This document shows positions 20,764-31,884 of a DNA stretch of 64,000 nucleotides, one piece after another (within the stretch, counting starts at the first letter, position 1; every line of letters starts with the position of its first letter). Made by a program: the position numbers and the translations under genes. Below the pieces are notes generated by a model. The model was not told the origin of the DNA, made no database searches, and was given only the letters and a program-made list of their open reading frames with translations. The stretch is taken from contig RPFO01000002.1 in assembly GCA_009746045.1 (NCBI GenBank), positions 1,187,740-1,251,739 on the forward strand. Direction: 5' to 3'. The DNA is from Mesostigma viride. Its lineage: Eukaryota; Streptophyta; Mesostigmatophyceae; Mesostigmatales; Mesostigmataceae.

Positions 20764-22389
20764 ATACATTGTCTTGCCTTGTGTGGCACGGGTGGTGTGG
20801 GCGGCATGGGCCAGCCGGGAGTGTAGGGTGGTCGAGATGCTTAATTGCATGGCGTGTATTATGCTTGGTGTGTGGCATGCCGTGACATGACGGGATGACA
20901 TTACGGCATGGGTGGGCTGCTCGGTGGCCATTGTGGTCTGTCTTACAATAGCACTAGTGGCACCCGCTGGCTTCGCCCAGCCCAAAACAGGGTCCCTTTT
21001 TTTGGCAGTACTTCGCCCCGCTGCCCGCTGCCCGCAGCCCGCAGCCCGCAGCCCGCTGCCCGCTGCGCGCTGCCGGCCGGGCCCACTTCAAATGTTCCGC
21101 CGTCCAAGCCAAGTGTGTGACACTTTTTCGCTATTTTCGCAAAAAAAAAATAAAATTTCGCACGAGTTCGCGTGATTTTCGCGTGATTTTCGCAAAATTT
21201 TCACACATTTTCGCACGATTTCGCACGATTTCGCACAATTTTGCATGATTTCGCACAATTTCGCATGGATTTCAACCAAGGGTCGTTTTGGGGAGTGACG
21301 TTTGACAAAATTTCGCATGAATTCACACACGTTGTGCACATCAAAATTTTTTACCGTCGACATTTTTCACATGAAATTTCGCACAATTTCAGCAAATTTC
21401 GCACAAATTCGCACGATTTCAGCAAATTTCACACGATTTCAGCAAATTTCGCACAATTTCGCACGATTTCGCACGACGAATCACTCTGCAGAGTGACGAT
21501 CGTCGAAAAAGTCAAAAAAACGACCAAAAGTGTCACACTTTTCGGAACATTTGAAGTGGGCCCGGCCTGCCCGCTGCATGCCCGCTGCCCGCTGCCCGCT
21601 GCCCGCTGCCCGCTGCGCGCTGCCCGCTGCCCGCTGCCCGCTGCGCGCTGCCCGCTGCCCGCTGCCCGCTGCCCGCTGCCCGCTGCCCGCTGCCCGCTGC
21701 CCGCTGCCCGCAGCCCGCAGCCCGCTGCCCGCTGCCAAGATGACCATATTTAATGCTGGTGAATGCAATTGGTGGTCACCTTCCGCGGAGCCGCGATCTT
21801 GCTATCAGGCTACTATGGCACTAGTTAACAATTATGATAGCAAGCACGCAATTGAAGCCAGCCTGTCAATGAAGTGTTACTGTTCCACATGTTGATCATC
21901 AAGACGCCTCATACCTGTGCCATGGTGTCAGTTACATGATTGCTTTTATACCATATTGGAGTCATGAATAGTGCATTACATAAGAACTGGCTCCAAGTGC
22001 GGCACTGGTCCTCAAATCAAGCATTATTTGAGCAGCAAATCAGAAGTTGCAGCTCGCCCACATTTGACGCTACCCGAGCCGAGATGTAAAACCTGGACGG
22101 CAAGTGTATGTGGTGTTGAATGGAGCAATCCATGTGTGGTAAGCATGGGGAACAATCACACATTAATCCCTTGTTCCTTTTCACATAGTTAGCGTAACAG
22201 TTTATGACGAAACAACAAGAAATAAAGCAGAAATAAAGATTCAAGGGTTTATTAAAAATATAAACCCTGGATTTTAACATACTAAAAAAAACCAGCCCTA
22301 TGGTTCTCTGAATAAATTATTTTAATATCATATGTATGTGCATAATAAATTGTTAGAGACTGTCTACATCAAATCCTGCATTTTGAGAT
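20764..22389. repeat. satellite-like region with inverted unique flanks
   Basis: Two arrays of CCCGCTG/CCCGCAG units (about 21018-21080 and 21570-21735) are joined to inverted copies of a unique block (GGGCCCACTTCAAATGTTCC at about 21077 and its complement near 21543). Between them is an AT-rich array of TTTCGCACGATTTCGCACAA type units. No gene is supported in the rest of the stretch. Confidence 0.8.
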
Positions 22390-23108
22390 CCATAACCAAG
22401 ACGGTAACTAGTTATGGGTTTGGTTACTGGGCCATAACCATGGCAGTAACCAGGCCTGTTTACGGGGCAATAACTAGTAATGGTTACTGGCCTGGTTACG
22501 GGCCAGTAACCAGGCCCGTAACCTGCCCCAGTACATAATACCGGACCAGTAACCATGGCAATAACCAGGACCGTTTATGGCGCCGTAACTAGTAATGGTT
22601 ACTGGCCAGGTTACGGGCCCGTAACCAGGACAGTAGCCATGCCCGAGACTGGCCCGTAACCTATGCTGATGCCAAATACCGGACCCGTAACCATGCCAGT
22701 AACCATGCCCGTTTACGGGTCAGTTACTTGTACAGGTTACGGGCCCCGTAACCAGGCCAGTAACCCATCCCGGTTATCAGAACTGGTCCCGTAACCATGC
22801 CGGTAACCCATCCCGGTTCTCAGAACTGGTCCCGTAACCATGCCAGTTTACCGCCCGGTAACTTCTACTTGGGCCGTAACCATGACCGTAACCCAGATAG
22901 GTTACGGGCATGGTTACGGCTCCGGTAAAAGTTACCGCCCAGTAAACGCTCCGGTAACTATTACCGCCCGGTAACCATTACCGGCCGGTATTTAGTCTGT
23001 TGCATTCCGGGTTACCGGCCGGTAACCTGGCCGGTAACCTTAAACGTACATGGTTACCGGCCAGTAACCGCCCCGGTAACCTCAACCGGGGCGTTTACGC
23101 CCCGTAAA
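22390..23108. repeat. GGTTAC/GTAACC palindromic minisatellite
   Basis: About 700 bp consist of short alternating GGTTAC and GTAACC words separated by CGGGC, TGGCC, CATGC or CCCAG spacers, so almost any part can pair with another. Period is irregular (about 15-25 bp). It ends immediately before the gag-like region of element 1. Confidence 0.85.
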
Positions 23109-23282
23109 ATTAACTCCTAGCTAGTGCAAGAAGGTCCAGGGTGTCCAAGGCCACAAGCGCAAGGGGGGGGCCAGCCAGGGGGGAGCACCAAAGACCCACA
23201 AGTCCTCCCACCAAGGGGGCAGTGGCTCTCAGGGGCGTGGCAACACGTGGCACCGTGTGCCCCTGCATGGCAACCCCAACCC

Positions 23283-23725
<443 letters not shown>

Positions 23726-25075
23726 CATTACCTGGAAACCCTGGCATACGGTGCCTGCGGTGCTTCCAGCGGGGGCATGACAGGAACCATTGCCCCCACA
23801 ACGACTCCCTGCACACCGACGCGGACATCTGCCCGGGTTGCTGGCACGCACGTCATCCCCTGGGACCTCCAGGCAGCCGGTGCAACAGGCCTCGCTACCC
23901 CAACAAATGTGAGTTCTCTCACCTTGCTTACTCTGAGGATGATGATCTCATTACCATTGGGGATGGCAGCCAGGGCATAATTGATTTTGAGGCAGCAACC
24001 TTACTGTCCTCCCAACACCCTGTACTGGAACCTTACATAAAAGCACTAACCCCTACTGTTGACAACTCCATAGATATCAAGGAGCTTGCTCATCAGCTGC
24101 ACCTAGCCATGGGTCATGAAACAGTGGCTGAGGAACTGGCCAGACGGCTGGGGGGTAGTAGCATGGGAAAACCACTCAGGAATGCAGTAAAACTGGCTAG
24201 ACAACACTGTCAAGAATGTCAGTTTAACAGCCCCAAACCTCAAAAATGGCATACTGCAACTCCTTCCACCACTAGAGGCATGATAGTGGGGGATGTGATG
24301 CACATCAACAAAGATGTCCAACCCTACCTGATCCTAAAAGATTCATGGTCCAGGTTCACAGTAATGGAACCCCTACCTGGCAATTGGCATGTCTGCAGGG
24401 CAGCTACGTGTTGCACTCATGATTGCTTTACCCAGATTCTACCCAGTTGACAGAATTTTGCTTGATCAACAATTTTCTTGTCTGACTTACCTGGAAGGGT
24501 GTGAAGCAATAGAGATTGCTGGGCTGGAAGATCATGAGGGTCAGGGGGTCATTGAAAGAACCATCAGATCTGTCAAAACCCTACTAGCCAAAAATCCCTC
24601 CAAGGATGCTACTTCAGGGGTCTATTGTGACAGGGCACTCTGGTGTCATGAAATGTGCACAACCCTAAACATGAGACCTGTCTTGCATGCCAAGTGGGGT
24701 GAGGTAATCCCAGCAGGACTGCAGGCAGGTGTATATCCCCCAGAGGTGATAGCACTGTACAACACTGCACGTGCACAAACCTCAGCAAAACTGGCAGAAA
24801 AAGATAAAACCCATCCCAGGCCAGTATTCCAAAAAGGTGATCAAGTCCTCTATTACAAGGAAAACAGCTTTGGTAAGGTTGGAACTTGGCTAGGTCCAGT
24901 TACCATCCGTGGATTTACCAAAAAAGGCAAGACCGTGGAGGTCAAGCACAATATCAATGGGAAGCGTCACAGGGTGAGCTGTCATAGAATTAAGAAGTAT
25001 TATTCTCCCGATTCTACGTCGGCCACAAGCCCTGACAAGCGACCCCCTCGACCACCGCGGCCCCAGCAACTCCAG
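23726..25075 (+). pseudogene. element 1 gag zinc knuckle and integrase (broken)
   Basis: Right after the CAA run, CLRCFQRGHDRNHC gives a CX2CX4HX4C zinc knuckle (23753-23794). The integrase follows: an H-x-H...C-x-x-C zinc-binding region (LHLAMGH...QHCQEC), a first catalytic Asp in VGDVMHI near 24294, and a late GLEDHEGQGVIER whose Glu fits the third catalytic position. A frame change near 24390-24440 separates these parts. The C-terminal part (QKGDQVLYYKENSFGKVGTW, RHRVSCHRIKKYY) resembles the SH3-like end of integrases. The last codons (from about 25040) are supplied by the inserted LINE. Confidence 0.75.
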
Positions 25076-25456
25076 CCCCAGCCAGCTTAGGCCTAGCCTT
25101 TTTAGTCATGTACATGTGTGTCTATGATGAGCCACCCTCCAGATGATGCCTAGCTTTATTTAATTACGCAGTGCCCATGCAGGGAGTAACTCTCTGCTGA
25201 GACGCCATGCCCTAGCTTTTTGGTATAGCTATGCTGATCTTCCCCCCCATGACAGGCTCCCCCTTCGCTGGGCATAGCTTGAAGATCATGGGGATGCAAG
25301 TGCCCTGGTGCACCTAGAGCAAGGGTCCTTTACATCCCCACCCTTGCAGGAAGTAGCTTAGGATGTATGATAGGCCATGTGCCCCCCTCTCAGGGGCTAT
25401 GTGCTACATATACTCCCAACGGAGTTATGTTACAATTCAATTCAATTCAATTCAAT
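25037..25456 (+). mobile_element. LINE family B, 5'-truncated, inserted in element 1
   Basis: Begins with the last codons of the LINE ORF1 (CGACCCCCTCGACCACCGCG), continues through the family 3' UTR and ends with a (TTCAA)n tail at about 25434-25456. It separates the integrase of element 1 from its protease-RT region. Confidence 0.85.
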
Positions 25457-26460
25457 GGCAGACGTGCCTGGGGAAGAGTCTTTAAGCATGGACTCACTAC
25501 TTCTATCTGGCAACTCCAGCATGCCCAGCAGTAGCCCTGAGCCACCAATTACTGTTGACAGCACCACAGCACCCTCTGTGAACCCTTCCACCCTCAGTGA
25601 AGCCAGGCCCACTTCACAACCTGGGGATAGCTTAACCAGGCACGAGGTAGCTGGTTAGGAAGAATTAGCTCAGACCCAAGGCACCAAATTGTCTGTCAAC
25701 CCTCCCGCTCTGAGGTCAAGATTGGCAGTCGCCTTGCAAGCATTACACAGGTCACATAAGCAACAAGCTGCTGTGGCCGAAGGGCTGGCAAAAGTCTCAG
25801 CTGTGTGCACTAGTCAGGACCCCTGGACCCTGGCAATAGGCACTCAGGCACAGGTCAGTGTGATCAGTGCACAAGCCATCCCTGGTCTTGAGATTGCACC
25901 TTCATTTTGGGCACGGGTGCACGATTTCTCAGGCCAAAGCTCACTGGATGTAGTGGGACAAGTGATGCTCCCTATACTTGGTATTCAGACACCCTTCCAG
26001 GTGGTGGAGGGGTACTCTGGTAACGCCTTGTTGGGGGAACCTTTTGTATCCTATCCTGGGGTGCTTATCTCAGCTAATGAGCTCAGTGTCACAGGGGTGG
26101 GTGCAGTTCCTCTGGACCACTTTAAAATCCCTCTCTCCAGTATTGTCCCTGGTATGGATGCGGCTGTCATCAAGGCAGTCAACACTCAGTATGCACCAGG
26201 GGAGATCCCTGATCTGGACAAGGTAGTGCACAGCCAGCTCCTCCATCCCTCAGCCTTTGGGCTGCGTAAGTGGGACATAGCGATGCACTCACCCCACCAA
26301 ATCTCCCACGTCATACAAGAATGCAAAACACAAAAAGGGTTTACCAAGTGGCTGATGGCCATTGTCCACCAAGCCAGGCAGGAATGGGTCCTGCCCAACC
26401 CCAAAAACCCTCAATACAAACCTCCTGTCACCCCTTCATGGGCCAGAGGGAGCCAAAAAG
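25457..26460 (+). pseudogene. element 1 protease and start of RT (broken)
   Basis: A short ORF (25457-25658) is followed by a 25689-26747 frame. The protease-like stretch has AIGTQAQVSVIS at the position of the active-site DTGA loop (Asp replaced by Gly), a VHDFSGQSSLDVVG segment and LLGEPF at the second hydrophobic-Gly motif. It aligns along its length with the element 2 protease. The active-site Asp is lost, so this copy should be inactive. The RT N-terminus follows (LLHPSAFGLRKWDIAMHSP...) until a frame change near 26440. Confidence 0.75.
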
Positions 26461-27660
26461 CTCAGATTAAAATTTGTTCTCAAACAAAAACCACAAAAAG
26501 TGGGCTCCCCAATTTTCCATGCCAGACCATGTGTCACAGAAGAAGGGGACCTCCACACTGCCAAAAGGGGAAACTTACACACCTGGGCTGCAACAAACCT
26601 CACTCAGGATCATGCTCTCCCTCTTCCTCCACAACCTCAATGCAGGCCAAGATTTTGTCTGCAAGGCCACTGATATCAAAAGGGCATTCCTCAGGGGGGA
26701 CCCAGAAAAGGCTGAATCTGTGTGGAAAGGGAAGGTGTACGTGGTAGACACCCCAGCTGTGTGGAAACCTTACATTGATGAGCCCCACCTTATTATCAAC
26801 ATTGGGGTGGAAGGGCTTGTCAGTGCCCCCAAAATTTTCAGAGACTCAGCAGAGGAAGTATTCAAAAAGCTCAAGGCCACGTATGATGACCTGGACCCCT
26901 GCTTTTTTGTTGTACCCACCCCCTCTGGACTGCTGTTCTTTGTGTGGCATGGAGATGACCAACTCATTTGTGGGCCTAGAGCTGAGGTGGAAAAATTTAT
27001 TCAGCAGGTCCAGGAATCATATGAGATTGGCAAACAGGTGGAATTGAGCACAACCCCCATCCAGTTCTGTGGCATCATGTTGCAGCTGCACAGGCAGCCA
27101 GATCAGTGGGTCTGCTCTCTCTCTCCTCCTGCAGAATATATTCAAGATTGTCTAGATCTGCTGCAACACAACTACCTCCCCTTACACATGTGTGCCACTG
27201 TTCAGGGCAAACTGGGGTGGTGGTCAGCCATCTGTGGGGCTCCCTTAGCTGTCATCAGCAGGGTCACCCATGATGTTCTAGTCAAAATAAAATGCAGTCA
27301 CAGGCAGGAAGTTGGTTAATGACTGCCCCCCCCTCATCCTCCATGGCCTGAATCTGATGGAAGACATCCACATCCACAGTGTCATGGACAGCTCCATGGA
27401 GAGCAGAACAATCAATCAGATGGGGGCACGGGAATCAGGGCTGTTTTTTCTCACCAACAGGTCAGATTACATGTCCCTCACTTCCTGGTACAGCAGGCTA
27501 CACCGCAGAAAACCTGGCAGCAGCAACTCAGCTGAATGTCGTGCTGTGGTGTCTGCTGCATTGCATGCTCGTTCCCTGCAGCACATGCTCACCTGGTTAC
27601 AAACCCAGGCAGGCAGCACATGCAATGTCATCTCACATCTCTATACTGACAGCTTCTCTA
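26440..27660 (+). pseudogene. element 1 reverse transcriptase and RNase H (broken)
   Basis: Frame changes occur near 26440, 26640 and 27310. RT motifs: ATDIKRAFLRGDPEKA (first catalytic Asp) and VWHGDDQLICG (catalytic DD in an HGDD context). The connection region has FCGIMLQLH. RNase H-like remains follow: VMDSSME, SWYSRLHRRK...SSAECRAV (here NSAECRAV) and LYTDSF, where LINE sequence cuts in. Confidence 0.8.
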
Positions 27661-27745
27661 GGTTCTGCATAGCAGTCCAAGCATGAGAGAGGGAGGAAAT
27701 GCGGTATTCAAACTGGGCTGGGACCACTAGGTCGGCCAGCAACAT
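27660..27745 (-). mobile_element. LINE family C small inverted fragment
   Basis: Minus-strand translation gives DLVVPAQFEYRISSLSHAWT, matching the plus-strand copy at 46.75-46.83 kb (DLVVPAQFEHRIHSLSRLWT). Only about 85 bp remain, between element 1 and the next LINE. Confidence 0.75.
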
Positions 27746-27749
27746 GTCA

Positions 27750-29150
27750 ATGCCTAGCCTATATGACGGGACCCTCACAACCGACCTTGCCAGAAAGCTG
27801 GACGGCGCGGTCACCGACATGCTGCAGTCAATTTTCCATGTACGGAATAATACGCTGCTCACGTCTCGGCAGTGGCCAGTGAGGACTTGTACCTCGGCAT
27901 GCCACATATATCACCAGCACCATTAAGCAGCGGCGCATGTGCACAGCTAATAGGGCACTTGGCTCGCACCAACCAGGTTGACACCTCACATGGCCCCTCC
28001 GCAGGGCTGCGACCAGCTCAGCCTGGCAGGCACCTCCTCACGTGGGCCGGGCCCAGCAATGCTAGACGCCGCAAGGCCCGCACTTTCAAAGAACAGCTCA
28101 GTAGAGGACATGGGGGGCCTAGGCCTCTCCGTGATTTGGAACAAGATGATGGACAAGGTCAAGTGGGCTAAGGTCATAGAGGACAACGACCCCCCTCCAG
28201 TGGGGAGGCGTCTGCGTGTTTGCAAACGCGGGAAGCATGCTAGACAGGACCCCTAGGGTCGAGGGCACCATAGATATAGAGTTAGATTGTTTTTGTAGAT
28301 TAGACCGGTAGGATGGCGTGTACCCATCCATCCATCCATCCATCCATCCATCCATCCATCCATCCATCCATCCATCCATCCATCCATCCATCCATCCATC
28401 CATCCATCCATCCATCCATCCATCCATCCATCCATCCATCCATCCATCCATCCATCCATCCATCCATCCATCCATCCATCCATCCATCCATCCATCCATC
28501 CATCCATCCATCCATCCATCCATCCATCCATCCATCCATCCATCCATCCATCCATCCATCCATCCATCCATCCATCCATCCATCCATCCATCCATCCATC
28601 CATCCATCCATCCATCCATCCATCCATCCATCCATCCATCCATCCATCCATCCATCCATCCATCCATCCATCCATCCATCCATCCATCCATCCATCCATC
28701 CATCCATCCATCCATCCATCCATCCATCCATCCATCCATCCATCCATCCATCCATCCATCCATCCATCCATCCATCCATCCATCCATCCATCCATCCATC
28801 CATCCATCCATCCATCCATCCATCCATCCATCCATCCATCCATCCATCCATCCATCCATCCATCCATCCATCCATCCATCCATCCATCCATCCATCCATC
28901 CATCCATCCATCCATCCATCCATCCATCCATCCATCCATCCATCCATCCATCCATCCATCCATCCATCCATCCATCCATCCATCCATCCATCCATCCATC
29001 CATCCATCCATCCATCCATCCATCCATCCATCCATCCATCCATCCATCCATCCATCCATCCATCCATCCATCCATTCATCCATCGGGTTTAATGCTCCGG
29101 ACGTGATCAACTCCCCAATGGGAGCACGAGTTCAATTAATTAATATGACG
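27750..29150 (+). mobile_element. LINE family A, 5'-truncated, with expanded ATCC repeat
   Basis: The ORF2 3' end is recognisable across broken frames ([52 protein letters not shown]). Then come a 3' UTR, a huge ATCC tract and the terminus TTTAATGCTCCGGACGTGAT...GGGAGCACGAGTTCAATTAA. The same order without the expansion is present at 3655-3935. Confidence 0.8.
28323..29075. repeat. (ATCC)n tract, about 188 copies
   Basis: Pure tetranucleotide run with one ATTC variant near the right end. It lies inside the 3' UTR of a family A LINE copy, not at its tail. All long ORFs across it are artefacts. Confidence 0.98.
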
Positions 29151-29232
29151 GGAAGTCTAGTGGCGACCTAGCTTGCCGTGCACGGCCTGAGGCCTGCCAC
29201 ATGAGGACAAAACACGCGGGCTGTGTGGGCTC

Positions 29233-29460
29233 GCATGTTAATTAGGAACATGACTCCGTTGGGAGGACATGTAGCACATATCCCTGAGAAGGGGCATATG
29301 GCTTTTAATACATTCTGGGCTACTTCCTGCAAGGGTAGGATGTAAACTACACCTGCTCTAGATGCACCAAGTGCACCTGCACCCCCGTGATCTCTCAGAG
29401 CACAAAGGGGGCCTGGCACAGGGTGGAAGATCAGCATGGCTATATACAGGGCTTGCATGG
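29233..29460 (-). mobile_element. LINE family B 3' end fragment (minus)
   Basis: Reverse complement of the family B 3' UTR, with the ATTAGGAACATGACTCCGTT end on the left. ORF sequence is absent. The following 29461-29953 shows no gene. Confidence 0.85.
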
Positions 29461-29953
29461 TGCATGCCAGCTAGCCGTCTGTCTGATGTGTCTACCTGAT
29501 CTGTGCGGGCCAGGTGCCCAGCTAGGCCTCTTACAGCATAAGCTCTTATGCAGCATAAGCTATGCCGTCAGCCTACTGACCTATGGTATTGCATGGTTGT
29601 ATTGCACCCACAGTGAACATTGCACCCCGGCACCATGCTGTGCAGAGAGCGCTCTGTGGCCTGCCCACTTTTGGCAGTACGTGAGAGAAGCTAGGGCGCC
29701 CTCCCTCCTCGTTGTGTACAGGGGTTGAAGGTTACTTTTGTCTGTATTGGCACCAACGTGGCACCAACGTGGATTAAGATTGCGTGTTCATTCTATCAGT
29801 AAGACTTGATACAAGTGCTGTGTGTTTCTCAAAGATACATCACGCGTGGCTTCCAAAATAGATCACGTGTGTCTCTCCCAAATCCTTCAAAAGAAGCTCA
29901 TGAATGAATGAAGATGCGTGCCTAACTAAAATAAGATTTATTCCTAAAATAGC

Positions 29954-31874
29954 TCACAGCGGCCACTTGCCGCCCACAATGGGCTTCCCCGCCTTCATCT
30001 TCTTCACGTCGATCGCCACGTGGCGCATGCGCAGGCGGTGCCACGTGTACAAGATGTGCACGGTGCCATCCCGTGCCTGTATGATCGCTGGGTAGCTGAA
30101 CTCGCCCGAATCCTTGTCGCCGTGCTCCAGCACGCCCACGGCGCGCCAGCTGACGCCCATGTCGTCGGAGATGGCCAAGTTCAGGGGGAACCGGTTACGC
30201 TTGATCGCATGGTTGTAGATGAGCAGGTGCCGCCCATCTGCAAGGGTGACCGCGTCGATGCCCGAGTTGGGGTTGGGCAGGCCGGAGAAGACCATTGGTG
30301 TGAAGCTGAACCCGCCATCGGTGGACATGGCCTTGACGATGCCCTGGGACTCGGTGCGGGCGAGCAGGGTGATACTGCGGCCGTCGGCACCGCCCACGAG
30401 CAGCGTGGGCTGGATGGCCTTGACGCTGCGCTTGTTCAGGGGCACCGAGCGCTGCCACGTCTTAAGGTCGGTCGTCGTTTCCAGATGGGCCTGGTGGGTG
30501 GGGTTGGGGGGGTGGGAGGGGTGGGGGCGGGGTTGGGGGGAAGGGGGGGAACGGCGGGGAGGGCAGGGAGGACGGGAGAAGTGGTTGAAAGCTCAGCAGC
30601 CAGCATATATGCTGACTGTTGGTGTTCATGTGGGCACTGTGCATCTGAAGCGTTGATGTGAAACAAATCACCATCCTCCAATCATACTTGCATGTCATTT
30701 AAAAGCTGAGAGTGTGCCCACACACCCCTAATGCATTAGAAGCATCACCCCGCCCATTACAGACTAAGCTTGAAACCTAACCTGCCAGTAGGCGGCATCA
30801 CCCCTCCCCTGTCAGTACGCGGCCTCCCCCCCTCCCCTGCCATTCGGTGGCCTCGCCCCCTCACCTCCCAGTAGGTGGCCTCATCGCTCGAAGGCACCAG
30901 CAGCGTGCCGTCGCCCAGCAGCACCGGCTTGTTCTTGCTGGGGCCATACACTGTGGGGGGCAGCGCGATCTGCTTGCCCCACGTGACGCCATTGTCAAAT
31001 GACATCCTCATGTAGCCCTTCCACGCCCTGGGGGAAGTGGGTAGAGAAGATGGATACATAACGCCGACAACCAATAGAAAAAATCCATACAATAATCTAC
31101 GGGTATTGGATTAGGCAAAAGGTGAACAAGAGCAGCAGCATCCATACAATGATGGATGGATATCGGTTGGCAGTGGGTAGGTTCACCAACCGCCGGCCTA
31201 GCCACGCACTCAACACACACAGCCTGCGAGACCCAGGAGACTCAAACAGAGTGCCCCATTTGGGCGCAGCATCCCCCCACCACAACCCCCCACCCCACCC
31301 GCCCGCCCGCCCGCCCCCCCTACCTGGGCGTGGTGCCGATCTTGTAAAACAAGAGCAACGGTGCGCCCTTTCCCGGCACCTGGAAGAGCACCGGGTTCCA
31401 CGACGGCTGGCGCCCGTGGGACATGTGCGCCCCATTGGCCACCTCCACTGGCGTGCTCCACACCTTCTTCCCGGGCTCCAGCCGCGACACCCAGATGCCC
31501 ACATCCACATGCCGCTCGTGCGTGCCGCCGAACCAGGACGCCACGATGGTCCGGTCGGCCGCCTCGGCCAGGGTCCCTGCGTGGCACTGCGGCGTGGGCG
31601 GCGGGCTCGTGTAGACAAACTCATCGGAGAGTGCGCCGGCGAGTCGGCCCACGATGGGCTCCACCGGGTGGCCGCGTGCGACCGTTTCCTTGTCGTGGGA
31701 CTCAAAGAAGTGGGCGTGGGCAACGAGGTGGGAGGGGGGGAGGAGGGTGATAACGGCCAGGAGGGCGACCAGCCATTCGGAGGATCGTGCATGCCACTTT
31801 GTGGTGGACCGCCCGGTGCGGGATCGAGTGGCTGGACTTGGGGCTGGTGTCGTGGTCGGTTGTCGGGGGGGCAT
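29954..31874 (-). CDS. sialidase-like (BNR/Asp-box) protein, three exons
   Basis: Model: 31874-31324, 31027-30865, 30490-29954. The phase-2 and phase-0 junctions restore the frame, giving 416 residues. An in-frame ATG at 32069 would add 65 residues of low complexity. Near the start a hydrophobic segment (WLVALLAVITLLPPSHL) could be a signal peptide or type II anchor. The rest is a beta-propeller of the BNR_2/GH33-like sialidase type: Asp boxes SFDNGVTW, STDGGFSF and SDDMGVSW, plus FYKIGTTPR, KNKPVLLGDGTLLVPSS, QPTLL and TLLARTESQG. Family members remove terminal sialic acids or related sugars; the substrate here is unknown. The catalytic Tyr/Glu and Arg triad cannot be assigned confidently by eye. 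It probably acts in the secretory pathway or outside the cell. Confidence 0.8.
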
Positions 31875-31884
31875 GGCCCCCTCG

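Noticed and set aside
28119-29110. ORFs of 250-320 codons on both strands (repeated MDGW or HPSI peptides)
   Set aside because: They are six-frame readings of a pure ATCC tetranucleotide tract; tetramers shift frame evenly and produce stop-free frames by chance.
27660-29150. LINE with 5' inversion by twin priming
   Set aside because: The inverted piece (DLVVPAQFE...) corresponds to a region near the end of ORF2 whose equivalent is already present in the plus-strand part, so it is a separate fragment, not the inverted 5' part of the same insertion.
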